A DNA stretch of 64,000 nt from Vulcanimicrobium alpinum (GTDB taxonomy: Bacteria; Vulcanimicrobiota; Vulcanimicrobiia; Vulcanimicrobiales; Vulcanimicrobiaceae): positions 620,001 through 684,000 of the forward strand of contig NZ_AP025523.1 of NCBI RefSeq assembly GCF_027923555.1. Direction: 5' to 3'. The notes beneath the pieces are model-generated. The model saw only the letters and a program-made list of their open reading frames with translations. It ran no database searches and was not told the origin of the DNA. Of the stretch, positions 51,489-60,132 are shown piece after piece. The translations under genes and the position numbers were made by a program. Each line of letters starts with the position of its first letter. Within the stretch, counting starts at the first letter, position 1.

Positions 51489-52843
51489 AGTCCCAAATCT
51501 GCTGTAATTCCGGTTCGTCGATCGCGTAAGTTAGGCTGCTCGTCTGTCTCGTTTTACGGCGGCCGGCTTGGCCACCGTCGTTGCTTTCCATTCGAAGTAT
51601 TCGGTCATGTCGAAGTAGGCTCGGCTTAACCATTCGTCGTTTTGCTCGGAGAGTAACGCGCCGACCATGCGAATCGCTGCGGCGTCGTTTGGGAAAATGC
51701 GAATGACTTTCTCCCGGCGACGAATCTCTTCATTGAGCCGCTCTTGCATGTTGCTCGTGCGCAGTCGCCGACGATATTTCTCCGGCAGCGGCAAGATCGC
51801 AAACATGTCTTCGAACGCTCCTTCCAAGCACACGCACGACTTCGGCGCTGTTTCTGCGAAGCGGGCCATGAATTCCGCATATCGACGCTCGGCCTCTTTG
51901 CGATCAGTTGCGAGAAAGATCAGCCGAGCTGCAGCGGTTACGTTTTCGCGTTCTTTCTTGGGCGCGTGATCGAGCAAGTTCTTCATCACGTGGAACTGGC
52001 AGCGCTGCCATGTCGCGCCGACGAATTGCTTGGCGATCGCCTCGCGTAAGCCCGAGTGATTGTCGGAGACGGCAACGTCGACGCCGTGCAAGCCGCGTGC
52101 TTTGAGGCCGCGAAAGAACTCGTTCCACGTCGCAAAGCTCTCCGAATCGCCGATCGAAAGACCAAGGATTTCTCGGTATCCGTCAGCGCGAATGCCGCTC
52201 GCGATGAGGAGCGCTTTGCTGACGACGCTCTTGTCGGTGCGCACCTTCGTAAAGAGCGCGTCAACGATGATGAACGGGTACGCCGCATCAAGCCGACGAT
52301 TCAAGAATCCCGCGACCGGCTCGTCAAGGGCCTTCGCGAGGCGACTGACCGTCGACTTCGAAAACGACGTCCCACACAGACCTTCGGTTATCCGCGTGAC
52401 CTTCCGCGTCGAGACGCCGTTGACGACCATCTCCATCAGGCCCACGACAAAGGCTTGTTCGCTGCGGCGATAACGCTCAAAGATGTCGGTTGAGAAGCTG
52501 CCGTCGCGCGTTTGCGGCACGCGCAGGACCAGCGATCCGACGCGGGTCGAGAGCTGTCGATCGCGATACCCATTCCGATAGCCCTCCCGTTCTTGACAGC
52601 GTTCGTACCGCTCGGCGCCCAGATGATCGCGCATCTGCGCCTCGAGCACTTGGTTCAAAATCGTTTCGACGAGCTTCCCGAGCGCCGCAGGTTGATCGAG
52701 CAACGCTGGAATCGCGTCGCGGGATAGGGTAAGATCGTAATCGGCCACCGTTCCGGTCCTTTCGATTGAAGTGTTGTCAACGTCAATCTTCGAACCGGAG
52801 CGGTGGCTACCCGCCCGCTGAATTTACATCAATTATAGGGACT
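51489..52843 (-). mobile_element. IS256-family insertion sequence
   Basis: About 1355 bp with imperfect inverted ends: AGTCCCAAATCTGCTGTAAT (51489) and, as complement of the right end, AGTCCCTATAATTGATGTAA (52843). The 8 bp outside each end (TGAAGTCA and CTGCCGCC) are not duplicates, so the flanks have been rearranged since insertion. It carries one intact transposase. Confidence 0.8.
51531..52748 (-). CDS. IS256-family (Mutator-type) transposase
   Basis: 405 residues. Signatures are LNQVLEAQMRDHLGAERYER, REGYRNGYRDR, the first catalytic Asp in PFIIVDALFTKVR, the CQFHVMKNLLDHAPK block, and LRTSNMQERLNEEIRRREKV near the catalytic Glu. The length is the usual one for IS256. It appears intact. 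Confidence 0.93.
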   Translation of the reverse strand: MADYDLTLSRDAIPALLDQPAALGKLVETILNQVLEAQMRDHLGAERYERCQEREGYRNGYRDRQLSTRVGSLVLRVPQTRDGSFSTDIFERYRRSEQAFVVGLMEMVVNGVSTRKVTRITEGLCGTSFSKSTVSRLAKALDEPVAGFLNRRLDAAYPFIIVDALFTKVRTDKSVVSKALLIASGIRADGYREILGLSIGDSESFATWNEFFRGLKARGLHGVDVAVSDNHSGLREAIAKQFVGATWQRCQFHVMKNLLDHAPKKERENVTAAARLIFLATDRKEAERRYAEFMARFAETAPKSCVCLEGAFEDMFAILPLPEKYRRRLRTSNMQERLNEEIRRREKVIRIFPNDAAAIRMVGALLSEQNDEWLSRAYFDMTEYFEWKATTVAKPAAVKRDRRAA

Positions 52844-53155
52844 CTGCCGCCGCCAACGCGGCGGATGAGGTAAAGTATGCTTCGTCCGGCGTGCGCCCGT
52901 CAAGCGACGAGTGCGTCCGGCTGCTGTTGTAAAAGACGATATAGCGCCCGATACAGGCCCGTGCATCGGAACCCGATGCGTATGCCCGCAGATAGACCTC
53001 CTCGTATTTCAACGACCGCCAGAAGCGCTCGATAAACAGGTTTTCGCGCCAGCAGCCCTTGCCGTCCATGCTGAACCGCGCGCCGAGTTCTTCGCGAATG
53101 AGCGCCACGAACTCGCCGCTGGTGAACTGGCTGCCCTGATCGGTGTTGAATATTT

Positions 53156-54451
53156 GGCGCTTCAGGACTTCGGGTGGGCGGGCAAGAGGTCGAGCCCACC
53201 ACAGTGGAATAGAATCGCCGCTGCAAATCGGCCCTCATTGCGATAGCCGCGCGCGCGGAATTTGATCATTTGGATCTTGCTGTTGAGGCTCTCGGCTGCC
53301 GCATTGGTGATCGGCTTGCGAATGTACGTGATGATGTTCGCAAAGTGACGTTTGAGCGTGCGCGCGACGCTGATCATTTCGGGCAATTGAGAGTGCGTCG
53401 CCCACCGGTACCAATCGGCAAAGAAACGACGCGCTGCGGACTCACGCCGATATCGCCAGAACTCCGTAAAGTGCTCCTTCATCGACCACGCGCGGCCAAG
53501 GCGTTTGTACTGGCTCCGCAAGGCGCTCAGATCACGTCGTTCGTCGCGGTCGAGATTCGCAAACGAGCGCAACCAGGAATACTTAGTCCCTTTCAATGCC
53601 GTTCGGTCGAGCGTCTTGTCACGCATCATCGCTCGACGAGTGAGATCGACGGCTTTGGTGAGATATGCCGTGATGTGGTACTTATCGAAGACGATCTTCC
53701 GTGCCGCATCGGGCACGTGTGCTACGGTCGACTCGAAGTACGGCTGCCACATATCCATCGCGATGCCCTCAATGGCATGAAGTTGTTCGTGCGAAAGGCC
53801 GTCGTAGAAAGCGTCAATCGATTCGCGCTTGCGACCGCGACCGACCCACAGGACCTCGCCGCGGTCCAAGTCGGACACGATCGTGAAGTACCGATGCCGC
53901 TTTTTGACGGCCTTCTCGTCGATGCCGAGATGCCGCACAAGACGTGGCAGTCGCCGCTGCTTACCGCGCTCGACCGCCCGGAGCATAATGGAATCGACTT
54001 GCTCCCAGCTGATGCCCAAGCGACGCGCGACCGCCGCGACGGACATCTCGAGTAGGAGGGCGATCGCCAAACGCTCGAAGCGCGACGTAAACTCGGTGCG
54101 ACCGCTTGACCAGGGAATCGCAACGGTCGTGACGCCGTGCTCGGGACAATCGATCCGGGGTACGGAGGCGTGCAAGAAAAGTTGGTCGCCGGCCAGATCG
54201 AGGTCACGCCAGACGCGCTCGCGATGATCGTGCTTGGGGCACTCCCGATCGCATTTTGGACAGCGACCCGCGCCTTGCCATTCAAGCCGAACATCGACCC
54301 GATTTCGCTCGAGATCGAGCTTTGATTCGGTCACGTCCCAAGGATCTTCGACGCGCAGCAACCCGCGGATGAATTCGGTGTCTCGCATGGCGTAGCATTA
54401 CGACGGCCGACCGATTTCCTCTCGCCCGCCCACTACAAAACCGGAAGACCC
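53156..54451 (-). mobile_element. ISL3-family insertion sequence
   Basis: 1296 bp with an exact 8-bp target duplication GAATATTT (53148-53155 and 54452-54459). The ends are inverted repeats: GGCGCTTCAGGACTTCGGGT at the left and the complement GGGTCTTCCGGTTTTGTAGT at the right, sharing GTGGGCGGGC further in. It lies in an older IS3 orfB, and precise removal restores that reading frame. Confidence 0.93.
53162..54388 (-). CDS. ISL3-family transposase
   Basis: 408 residues. An N-terminal zinc-finger-like CPKCDRECPKHDH and a helix-turn-helix region (AAVARRLGISWEQVDSIM) precede the DDE domain: LGIDEKAVKKRH (first Asp), FDKYHITAYLTKAVD (second Asp) and ITNAAAESLNSKIQM (Glu). The stop lies only 6 bp inside the terminal repeat, an unusually tight fit. 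The gene looks intact. Confidence 0.93.
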   Translation of the reverse strand: MRDTEFIRGLLRVEDPWDVTESKLDLERNRVDVRLEWQGAGRCPKCDRECPKHDHRERVWRDLDLAGDQLFLHASVPRIDCPEHGVTTVAIPWSSGRTEFTSRFERLAIALLLEMSVAAVARRLGISWEQVDSIMLRAVERGKQRRLPRLVRHLGIDEKAVKKRHRYFTIVSDLDRGEVLWVGRGRKRESIDAFYDGLSHEQLHAIEGIAMDMWQPYFESTVAHVPDAARKIVFDKYHITAYLTKAVDLTRRAMMRDKTLDRTALKGTKYSWLRSFANLDRDERRDLSALRSQYKRLGRAWSMKEHFTEFWRYRRESAARRFFADWYRWATHSQLPEMISVARTLKRHFANIITYIRKPITNAAAESLNSKIQMIKFRARGYRNEGRFAAAILFHCGGLDLLPAHPKS

Positions 54452-54884
54452 GAATATTTCCGGCTTGCCGTAAAGCGTCACGGCCTCGCGAACCGCCTCG
54501 ATGCAGAAGTCTGTCGAAGTGTGTTCGAGAGCTTCCACGCGAGAATGCGGCGCGTCGCCCAATCGAGCACCGCGAAGAGATATAGGAACCCGCGCTCCAT
54601 CGGGATGTAGGTGATGTCGGCGGCCGAGACCTGATTCGGGCGATCGATCGTCACGCCGCGCAGGAGATAGGGGAAGACCGGATGCTGCGGATTCCGGTTC
54701 GTCGTTTGCTGCTTCTTGCGATACAGCGCCTCGATTCACATGACCCGCGTGAGCCGTGCAACATGCCGGCGCCCAACTCGATACCCGAGTCGCTTCAGTT
54801 GGTCGCGCAATTGCCGGGCGCCCATGTGCGGACGGTCGGTATGGATCCGATCCATCTGACGCATGAGTGACGTTGCCCCGGATG

Positions 54885-55703
54885 TCAGGCCGCGGATAAC
54901 CGTGAGTTTGGGGTAGTGCGATGATGCTCGATGAACTCGGCCGGCGTCAAGCCGCCGAGCGCGGTGTGGGGTCGGCGATGGTTGTAATCGATGCGCCATG
55001 CTTCGATCGCGGTGCGAGCGTCGAAGAGCGTGGGAAAGGCGTGCTCGTTGAGTAACTCGTCTCGGAAACGTCCGTTAAAGCTCTCGACGCTGCCGTTCTG
55101 AGTCGGCTTGCCGGGTTCGATAAAGTGCAGCTCAACGTTGACCCGCGCGGCCCAACCGAGCATCGCGTTGCTCGTGAACTCGGTTCCGTTGTCGAACTTG
55201 AGCGTCGGCGGTAGACCGCGCTCTTGCGCGAGACGTGAGAGCACGCGCACGACACGCTCGTCGGTGAGCGAGAAGTCGACTTCGATGCCGATCGACTCTC
55301 GGGTGAAGTCGTCGATAATCGTCAGCGAGCGAAACTTTCGCCCGTTGCTGAGCGCGTCGTGTACGAAGTCGAGCGACCAGCGTTCGTTCGGCCGCGTGAC
55401 CGGCGGCACGACGTTGCCACGGACGTATCGTACGCCACGCTTACGTCGACTGCGCAGCTGTAGACCAGCGTTGCGATAGATCCGATGAACTCGCTTGTGG
55501 TTCACGACGAAGCCTTCGCGGCGCAGCATGATCGTGAGCCGGCGGTAGCCGAACCGACGGCGTTCTGCGGCGAGCGCCTTGAGCCGCTCGAGCAACGCCG
55601 GATCGTCCGTCCGCCGCACGCGATACTGCGCGACGGATCGCGGACAACGCGCGATGCGGCATGCGGCGCGTTGGCTCACACCGAGGTCTTGCAGGGCCCT
55701 CAC
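54885..55703 (-). CDS. IS3-family transposase OrfB (integrase core)
   Basis: 272 residues from GTG 55703 if independently started. HTH_21 region ([20 protein letters not shown]) precedes the integrase core: [11 protein letters not shown] (D), [15 protein letters not shown] (D) and [15 protein letters not shown] (E). It is in the -1 frame relative to orfA. The frame is open through the slippery site, so the natural product is probably an OrfAB fusion made by -1 frameshifting. Confidence 0.92.
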   Translation of the reverse strand: MRALQDLGVSQRAACRIARCPRSVAQYRVRRTDDPALLERLKALAAERRRFGYRRLTIMLRREGFVVNHKRVHRIYRNAGLQLRSRRKRGVRYVRGNVVPPVTRPNERWSLDFVHDALSNGRKFRSLTIIDDFTRESIGIEVDFSLTDERVVRVLSRLAQERGLPPTLKFDNGTEFTSNAMLGWAARVNVELHFIEPGKPTQNGSVESFNGRFRDELLNEHAFPTLFDARTAIEAWRIDYNHRRPHTALGGLTPAEFIEHHRTTPNSRLSAA

Positions 55704-55993
55704 CGCGGCTTTTCGCTGCGAGGGCCCCAGGAGTTTTTTGCGATTAGCTCTTTCATCGCGTCGTTCTCGAGCGAAAGGTTCGCGATGATGCGCTTCATGC
55801 GCCCGTTCTCGTCTTCGAGCACGCGACCGCGGGCGACCTCGCTGCTCTGCATGCCGCCGTACCGGGATTTCCAGGCGGAGATGGTGTTCGGATGAACGCC
55901 GTGTCGACGGCCGAGCTCGATGAACGAGGCGCCGGCGTCGTGTTCTCGGAGGATCGAGACGATCTGCGTCTCGGTGAAGCGGGACTTCCGCAT
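55700..55993 (-). CDS. IS3-family OrfA (helix-turn-helix)
   Basis: 97 residues from the ATG at 55993; the open frame extends to 56074, but the extension lies across the element end. [20 protein letters not shown] and [18 protein letters not shown] are typical of IS407-group OrfA, followed by a leucine-zipper-like helix. A AAA AAC (55739-55733) near the end is a canonical -1 slippery heptamer leading into OrfB. Confidence 0.88.
   Translation of the reverse strand: MRKSRFTETQIVSILREHDAGASFIELGRRHGVHPNTISAWKSRYGGMQSSEVARGRVLEDENGRMKRIIANLSLENDAMKELIAKNSWGPRSEKPR
55733..55739 (-). promoter_or_regulatory. -1 frameshift heptamer of the IS3 element
   Basis: On the minus strand the codons GCA AAA AAC contain A-AAA-AAC. 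A -1 slip moves ribosomes into the orfB frame, which is open here ([19 protein letters not shown]). This is the standard expression mode in IS3 elements. Confidence 0.7.
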
Positions 55994-56060
55994 GCGGGCT
56001 TCCTTTCGGCCCATCGGCCGGGGAAACCCACGTATCAACTGACCCGGATCACCGGGGCAA

Positions 56061-56175
56061 CGTCGCGCCGCCATTCGACGCGTCGCTCTGCCGCCGCAGC
56101 GTGATTGCCTCGCCGGGCGGCGCGGTGTTCACGATCAGCGAGCTCGTCCGCGAGCGGCTCGCGGTCACTCCATGA
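56061..56175 (+). pseudogene. Possible 3' remnant of a truncated gene
   Basis: Right of the IS3 element an open plus-strand frame runs into SVIASPGGAVFTISELVRER and stops at 56175. It may be the C-terminus of a gene truncated by the IS elements, ending close to the converging nuclease stop. No family is recognised and it may be spurious. Confidence 0.2.
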
Positions 56176-56641
56176 AGTCGGACGGTTTGAGTTCGTCGAT
56201 GAACTTCTTGAACTTGGTGGTTTCTTCGGGGTCGCCGCCGACTTTGTCGGGAACCGTCTCTTCGAGCGCGATCTTGTCGCTCACGAAGATCGGCGCTTGC
56301 ATCCTCAGCGCCAGCGCGATCCCGTCGGACGGACGCGCGTCGATCTCCTGAACGTCGCCGTTGGTGCGGACGATCAGCTTGGCGAAAAATGTCGAATCTT
56401 TGATGTCGTGAATGACGATCTGTTCGAGTTTCGCCGAGAGCGATTCGAGCAGCGTCCGCATCAAGTCGTGTGAAAGGGGGCGCGGCACCGCGGTACCTTC
56501 GAGGGCCAGGGCGATTGCGGTGGCCTCGAACGGTCCAATCAGGATCGGGAGATACCGCTTGCCCTCGAGGTCCTTCAGGATGACGACGGGGTCGTGCGTG
56601 AGGAGATCGATCCCGAGTTTGTCGACCTTCATCTGCCGCAT
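56165..56641 (-). CDS. Bifunctional nuclease (BFN/DUF151) family protein
   Basis: 158 residues from ATG 56641; ATG 56743 is in frame but adds a low-complexity leader that overlaps ychF. LGIDLLTHDPVVILKDLEGKR, LPILIGPFEATAIALALEG and IDARPSDGIALALRMQAPIF are BFN hallmarks. The family has been linked to nuclease activity and, in some organisms, to DNA or RNA turnover. It is divergent from ychF. Confidence 0.85.
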   Translation of the reverse strand: MRQMKVDKLGIDLLTHDPVVILKDLEGKRYLPILIGPFEATAIALALEGTAVPRPLSHDLMRTLLESLSAKLEQIVIHDIKDSTFFAKLIVRTNGDVQEIDARPSDGIALALRMQAPIFVSDKIALEETVPDKVGGDPEETTKFKKFIDELKPSDFME

Positions 56642-56736
56642 CGGCGGATACTCCGGGGGCGCCGCGTACAACTCCTCCGGCGATTCGCTCGCCGCCGCTA
56701 GGTCGCACGGTGCGTTCTCGCGTACGAAGCGCCTCC

Positions 56737-57831
56737 GTGGCATTGTCGTGCGGTATCGTCGGGCTTCCCAACGTGGGCAAGTCGACCATTTTCAACGCGC
56801 TCACCCGCTCGGCGCAGGCGCTCGCCGCGAACTACCCGTTCGCGACCATCGAACCGAACGTCGGCGAGGTCCCCGTTCCCGACCCGCGTCTCGGCGTGCT
56901 GGCGGGGCTGAGCAGCTCGGAGAAGATCGTTCCGGCGACCATGCGCTTCGTCGACATCGCCGGCCTCGTGCGCGGGGCCGCGAGCGGTCAGGGTTTGGGG
57001 AACGCGTTTCTCTCGCACATCCGCGAGACCGATGCGATCGCGATGGTGGTGCGGGCGTTCCACGACGACAACGTGACGCACGTCGAAGGCGGTCCCGATC
57101 CGCTGCGCGACATCGAGATCATCGCGATCGAGATGGCGCTGGCCGATCTCGCGTCGCTGCAGAAGAAGCGCGACAAGCTTCAGCGCGAGGTGCGCGCCAA
57201 TCCGAAGGAGGCGCCGAAGCTCGAAGCGCTCGACCGGCTCATCGCGGCGCTCGAAGCGGGACGGCCGGCGCGCGCGTTTCCGCCCGATTCACCGGAAGCG
57301 GCGATGGCGCGCGAGTCGTTTCTGCTCACCGCGAAGCCGATGCTGTACGTCGCCAACGTCGATGAGTCGCAGATCGCCGAACCGGGGCCGATGGCGCAGG
57401 CCGTGTTCGCGCACGCGAAGGCCGAGAACAGCCGCGCGATCGCGTTCAACGGCAAGATCGAGTCGGAGTTCGCCGGGATGAGCGACGACGACGTCGCGAT
57501 GTTCCGCGCCGATTACGGTATCACGACCGGCGGCCTCGATCGTCTCATTGTGGAAGCCTACGATCTGCTCGGGCTGATGACGTTTCTCACCACCGGCGAG
57601 AAAGAGACGCGCGCCTGGATGATCGAGAAGGGCACCAAAGCCCCGCAGGCCGCGGGCAAGATCCACAGCGACATCGAGCGCGGCTTCATCCGCGCCGAGT
57701 GCATCTCGTACGACGACTACGTCACGTACAAGACGCTCGACGCGATCCGCTCCGCCGGCAAGTTGCGCTCCGAGGGCAAAGACTACGTGATGCAGGAGGG
57801 CGACGTCGTCGAGTTCCGGTTCAACGTCTAA
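56737..57831 (+). CDS. ychF: Redox-regulated ATPase YchF (OLA1 family)
   Basis: 364 residues from GTG 56737, the start matching MALxCGIVGLPNVGKST. The Obg-type G domain (P-loop GLPNVGKST, FVDIAGLVRGAASGQGLGN) is followed by the TGS domain (ISYDDYVTYKTLDAIRSAG and GKDYVMQEGDVVEFRFNV). YchF prefers ATP and associates with ribosomes. Its stop codon TAA is within the CTAA immediately before IS5 copy 3, so the protein is unaffected. Confidence 0.95.
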   Translation: MALSCGIVGLPNVGKSTIFNALTRSAQALAANYPFATIEPNVGEVPVPDPRLGVLAGLSSSEKIVPATMRFVDIAGLVRGAASGQGLGNAFLSHIRETDAIAMVVRAFHDDNVTHVEGGPDPLRDIEIIAIEMALADLASLQKKRDKLQREVRANPKEAPKLEALDRLIAALEAGRPARAFPPDSPEAAMARESFLLTAKPMLYVANVDESQIAEPGPMAQAVFAHAKAENSRAIAFNGKIESEFAGMSDDDVAMFRADYGITTGGLDRLIVEAYDLLGLMTFLTTGEKETRAWMIEKGTKAPQAAGKIHSDIERGFIRAECISYDDYVTYKTLDAIRSAGKLRSEGKDYVMQEGDVVEFRFNV

Positions 57832-57929
57832 CAGGCCAATGAAAAATCGGCCGAGTTGATGTTGGCGTGACGGCGTTTTTCGCGTATTATAAGAGCAAGT
57901 CTCCTCATACCTTGGTGAGGTTGCGGCCG

Positions 57930-58152
57930 ATGCGGACTCATGATGAGCAGCGTGCATCCGTTTGGACGACGTTGCAGCCGGAAGACACCGTGGCCGCCGA
58001 TCATCCGTTGCGCCCGATGCGCGTGATGGTCAACGAAATTCTGGGCGAACTCTCGCCGGAGTTTTCCAAGCTCTACTCCCGACGGGGCCGGCCATCGATC
58101 GCGCCGGAGAAGCTGCTGCGAGCCTTGCTGTTGCAAATGTTCTACTCGATCC
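57930..58152 (+). pseudogene. N-terminal fragment of the IS5-family transposase
   Basis: The first 74 or so codons match copies 1 and 2 (RTHDEQRASVWTTLQPEDTV, with a few changes such as ADHPL for GDHPL). The frame is broken at the joint with the IS3 segment (58153), after LLQMFYSI. The element promoter TTGGCG-17-TATTAT (57862-57890) is intact upstream. Confidence 0.8.
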
Positions 58153-58630
58153 CCCCCGTGTCAAGATAGAGTGGTACCGGTAGCATAGGGAGTTTTTTGT
58201 ACAACGTTCGTCGCAGCAGCAGAGCTGTGGATAACGGGGATACTGTGGAAAACATCCGGAACGATGCAAAGCACGCGGGGGCGAGAAAGTCCTGCAACAG
58301 ATGCAGTCCTCGAACGGAACCGTTTCAACGGAAATCAAGGCAACCAGTTCACCCCAAAAACCTCAGCGACGTCGGTTCTCCGCCGCCGAGAAGCTGCGCA
58401 TCGTGCGCGAGGCTGATGCGCGTCCAGCCGGCACGATCGGAGCGTTTCTCCGGCGCGAAGGTATTTACTCATCGCAGCTCTATGCCTGGCGAAGGCAGCG
58501 CGATCAAGGCGACCTCGATCCAGGTGCGGTGCGCCAACGTGCAAAAGCCAAAATGCAAGCCGACGAGGTTGCGCAGCGGCTCAAAGAACTCGAGCGGGAA
58601 AACCGGAAACTCCGTCGCCAGTTGGCGCGC
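58153..58630 (+). mobile_element. IS3-family left-end segment with orfA
   Basis: CCCCCGTGTCAAGATAGAGT at the junction looks like an IS3-type terminus. About 150 bp of leader and an orfA-like frame follow. orfB and the right end are absent. The right joint (about 58630) is seamless with IS5-family DNA, so this is a truncated element, not a clean insertion. Confidence 0.7.
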
Positions 58631-59488
58631 AGCGAGCCGATGCTGCTGGAGCAGTTGCGTTACAATTTGCTCTTTCGTTGGTTCGTGGGCTTGAGCATGG
58701 ACGACAAGATCTGGGACCCCTCGACGTTCAGCAAGAACCGCGATCGGTTCTTGAATGGCGAAATCTCCGAGCGGTTCTTCGCCGCTGTGGTCGAGCGGGC
58801 GCGTGCCGACGAACTGCTCTCGAACGAGCATTTCACCGTCGATGGGACGCTAATCGAGGCGTGGGCCAGCCACAAGAGCTTTCGGCCCAAGTCGGACGAC
58901 GAACCGCCGACCTCGAGCGGCGGTCGCAACGAGGGCGTGAACTTTCGTGGCCGGCCGCGCAGCAACGAGACGCACGTCTCGAGTACCGATCCGGACGCGC
59001 GGTTGTACCGCAAGAGCAGCGGCGCGCCGGCGATTCTCGGCTATCTCGGACATGCTCTGATGGAGAATCGCAACGGCTTGATCGTCGGCGTGAAGACCAC
59101 TCGCGCGACCGGGATCGCCGAACGCGAAGCAGCGCTGGAATTGATTCGCGGGGTCAGCGGAAGCAACCGAATCACGCTCGGCGCCGACAAGGCGTACGAT
59201 ACCAAAGACTTTGTCGAGGCGTTGCGAGCGCTCAACGTGACGCCGCACGTTGCTCAAAATACGACCCGTCGCCGCAGCGCGATCGACCGCCGAACCGTCC
59301 GCCATCCGGGCTACACGGTGAGTCAACGCAGGCGCAAGTTGATCGAGGAGAGCTTCGGGTGGGGCAAGACGATCGGCCGATTGCGCAAGGTGCATTTCCG
59401 CGGGCTTGATCTGGTCGGCGACATTGTGCGCTGGACGGCCGCGGCGTACAACTTGATCAGGATACGCAATCTGAGGGCCGCGACATGA
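58301..59488 (+). CDS. Chimeric protein: IS3 OrfA fused to IS5-family transposase domain
   Basis: 395 residues. Residues about 1-110 are an IS3-type OrfA: helix-turn-helix (RRRFSAAEKLRIVREADARP, IYSSQLYAWRRQRDQGDL) and a coiled coil (ELERENRKLRRQLA). It joins in frame to SEPMLLEQLRYNLLF and the rest of the IS5-family transposase, including VDGTLIEAW, GADKAYDTKDF and EESFGWGK. The DDE domain is complete, but the first 90 or so residues of the native transposase are replaced. Whether it is expressed or active is unknown. Confidence 0.75.
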   Translation: MQSSNGTVSTEIKATSSPQKPQRRRFSAAEKLRIVREADARPAGTIGAFLRREGIYSSQLYAWRRQRDQGDLDPGAVRQRAKAKMQADEVAQRLKELERENRKLRRQLARSEPMLLEQLRYNLLFRWFVGLSMDDKIWDPSTFSKNRDRFLNGEISERFFAAVVERARADELLSNEHFTVDGTLIEAWASHKSFRPKSDDEPPTSSGGRNEGVNFRGRPRSNETHVSSTDPDARLYRKSSGAPAILGYLGHALMENRNGLIVGVKTTRATGIAEREAALELIRGVSGSNRITLGADKAYDTKDFVEALRALNVTPHVAQNTTRRRSAIDRRTVRHPGYTVSQRRRKLIEESFGWGKTIGRLRKVHFRGLDLVGDIVRWTAAAYNLIRIRNLRAAT

Positions 59489-59624
59489 TGCGAAGTGATG
59501 CTGACCCGAGGGGCGTTTTCGAGATGAACCGCTCGGCAACGGGCTTCGAGGGGTCCGCCGACCTCCCGAAAACCGTGCTGAACGGGCAGTTCGCGAACCA
59601 CGCGCCGATTTTTTCACGGGGCTG

Positions 59625-60055
59625 CTAGGTCGGGTTCGCGGGCGGCGGCAGCGGAGGCGCGTAGGTCGGAGGCGCCGGGCTGCAGCCTCCGCCGGGGCCC
59701 GCGCCCGACGCACCCGACGGCGGGATTCCCGCGCGCATCCGCAGCTCGCGCAGTTCGCGCAGCACCGGCCAGTCGCTGAACGCGAAGATGATCAGCAGGA
59801 TGAAGTTCGCGCCCGGAATAGGATGATGAGCGCGATCAGGGGGTTGTAGCCGGCTTTTTTGGCGACCATGTAGGCCAGGAAGACGTAAAATGTCGTGATC
59901 GCGACGATGAAGATGCCGATAAAGGCAAAGTAGGCGGCGATTCCGGCTGCGACCGCGGCGCCGGAGGCGCCGGTGTCGGAGGACGTTTGCGCGAGCAGGG
60001 AGACCATGCGTCCTTGTTCGCCGGAGCGACCGAGCGGTCCGGTCCCGGCGTTCGC
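59625..60055 (-). pseudogene. Membrane protein gene with a one-base deletion
   Basis: From ATG 60055 the frame encodes MANAGTGPLG, a transmembrane segment (AAYFAFIGIFIVAITTFYVF) and YNPLIALIIL. At about 59818 a one-base loss shifts the frame; in the next frame the sequence continues naturally as IPGANFILLIIFAFSDWPVL and a Pro-rich tail, ending at TAG in the CTAG beside IS5 copy 3. It is either a pseudogene or an assembly error. The family is unknown. Confidence 0.6.
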
Positions 60056-60132
60056 CATTTGGAGAGTCCGAAGCCAGGTGAATTCTCCCAATGTCCTAAA
60101 GGGACAGGACGGCTCAGGAGGCCTTGCAGTCA

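Larger units (their letters stand above)
52833..54872 (-). pseudogene. IS3-family orfB relic split by an ISL3 element
   Basis: Reading from 54872 downwards, the N-terminal part of an IS3 orfB is visible (DRIHTDRPHMGARQLRDQL), then an in-frame TGA (after TRVM), YRKKQQTTNRNPQHPVFPYL, VSAADITYIPMERGFLYLFA, then a one-base frameshift before FCIEAVREAVTLYGKPEIF. The ISL3 element interrupts after IF; the C-terminal part resumes at 53155 as NTDQGSQFTSGEF and ends at 52833 (SSRTHSSLDGRTPDEAYF). It cannot make a functional protein. The orfA and 5' end were lost to the element at 54873-56060. Confidence 0.75.
54873..56060 (-). mobile_element. IS3-family element, IS407-like
   Basis: About 1188 bp bounded by TTGCCCCGG at 54873 and its complement CCGGGGCAA ending at 56060. 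It carries overlapping orfA and orfB and a slippery heptamer. It sits inside the older IS3 orfB relic on the left. No target duplication is evident, because the right flank is different chromosomal DNA. Confidence 0.8.
57832..59624 (+). mobile_element. IS5-family insertion sequence, copy 3, carrying an IS3 segment
   Basis: The ends match copies 1 and 2 in the opposite orientation (CAGGCCAATGAAAAATCGG at 57832; complement of CAGCCCCGTGAAAAAATCGG ends at 59624). The interior is split by about 475 bp of IS3-type DNA (58153 to about 58630). The flanking tetranucleotides are CTAA on the left and CTAG on the right, so the two ends may not derive from one insertion. Confidence 0.88.

Noticed and set aside
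51481-52851. Target duplication of the IS256 element
   Set aside because: The 8 bases next to each end differ, so no duplication can be claimed; later rearrangement is likely.
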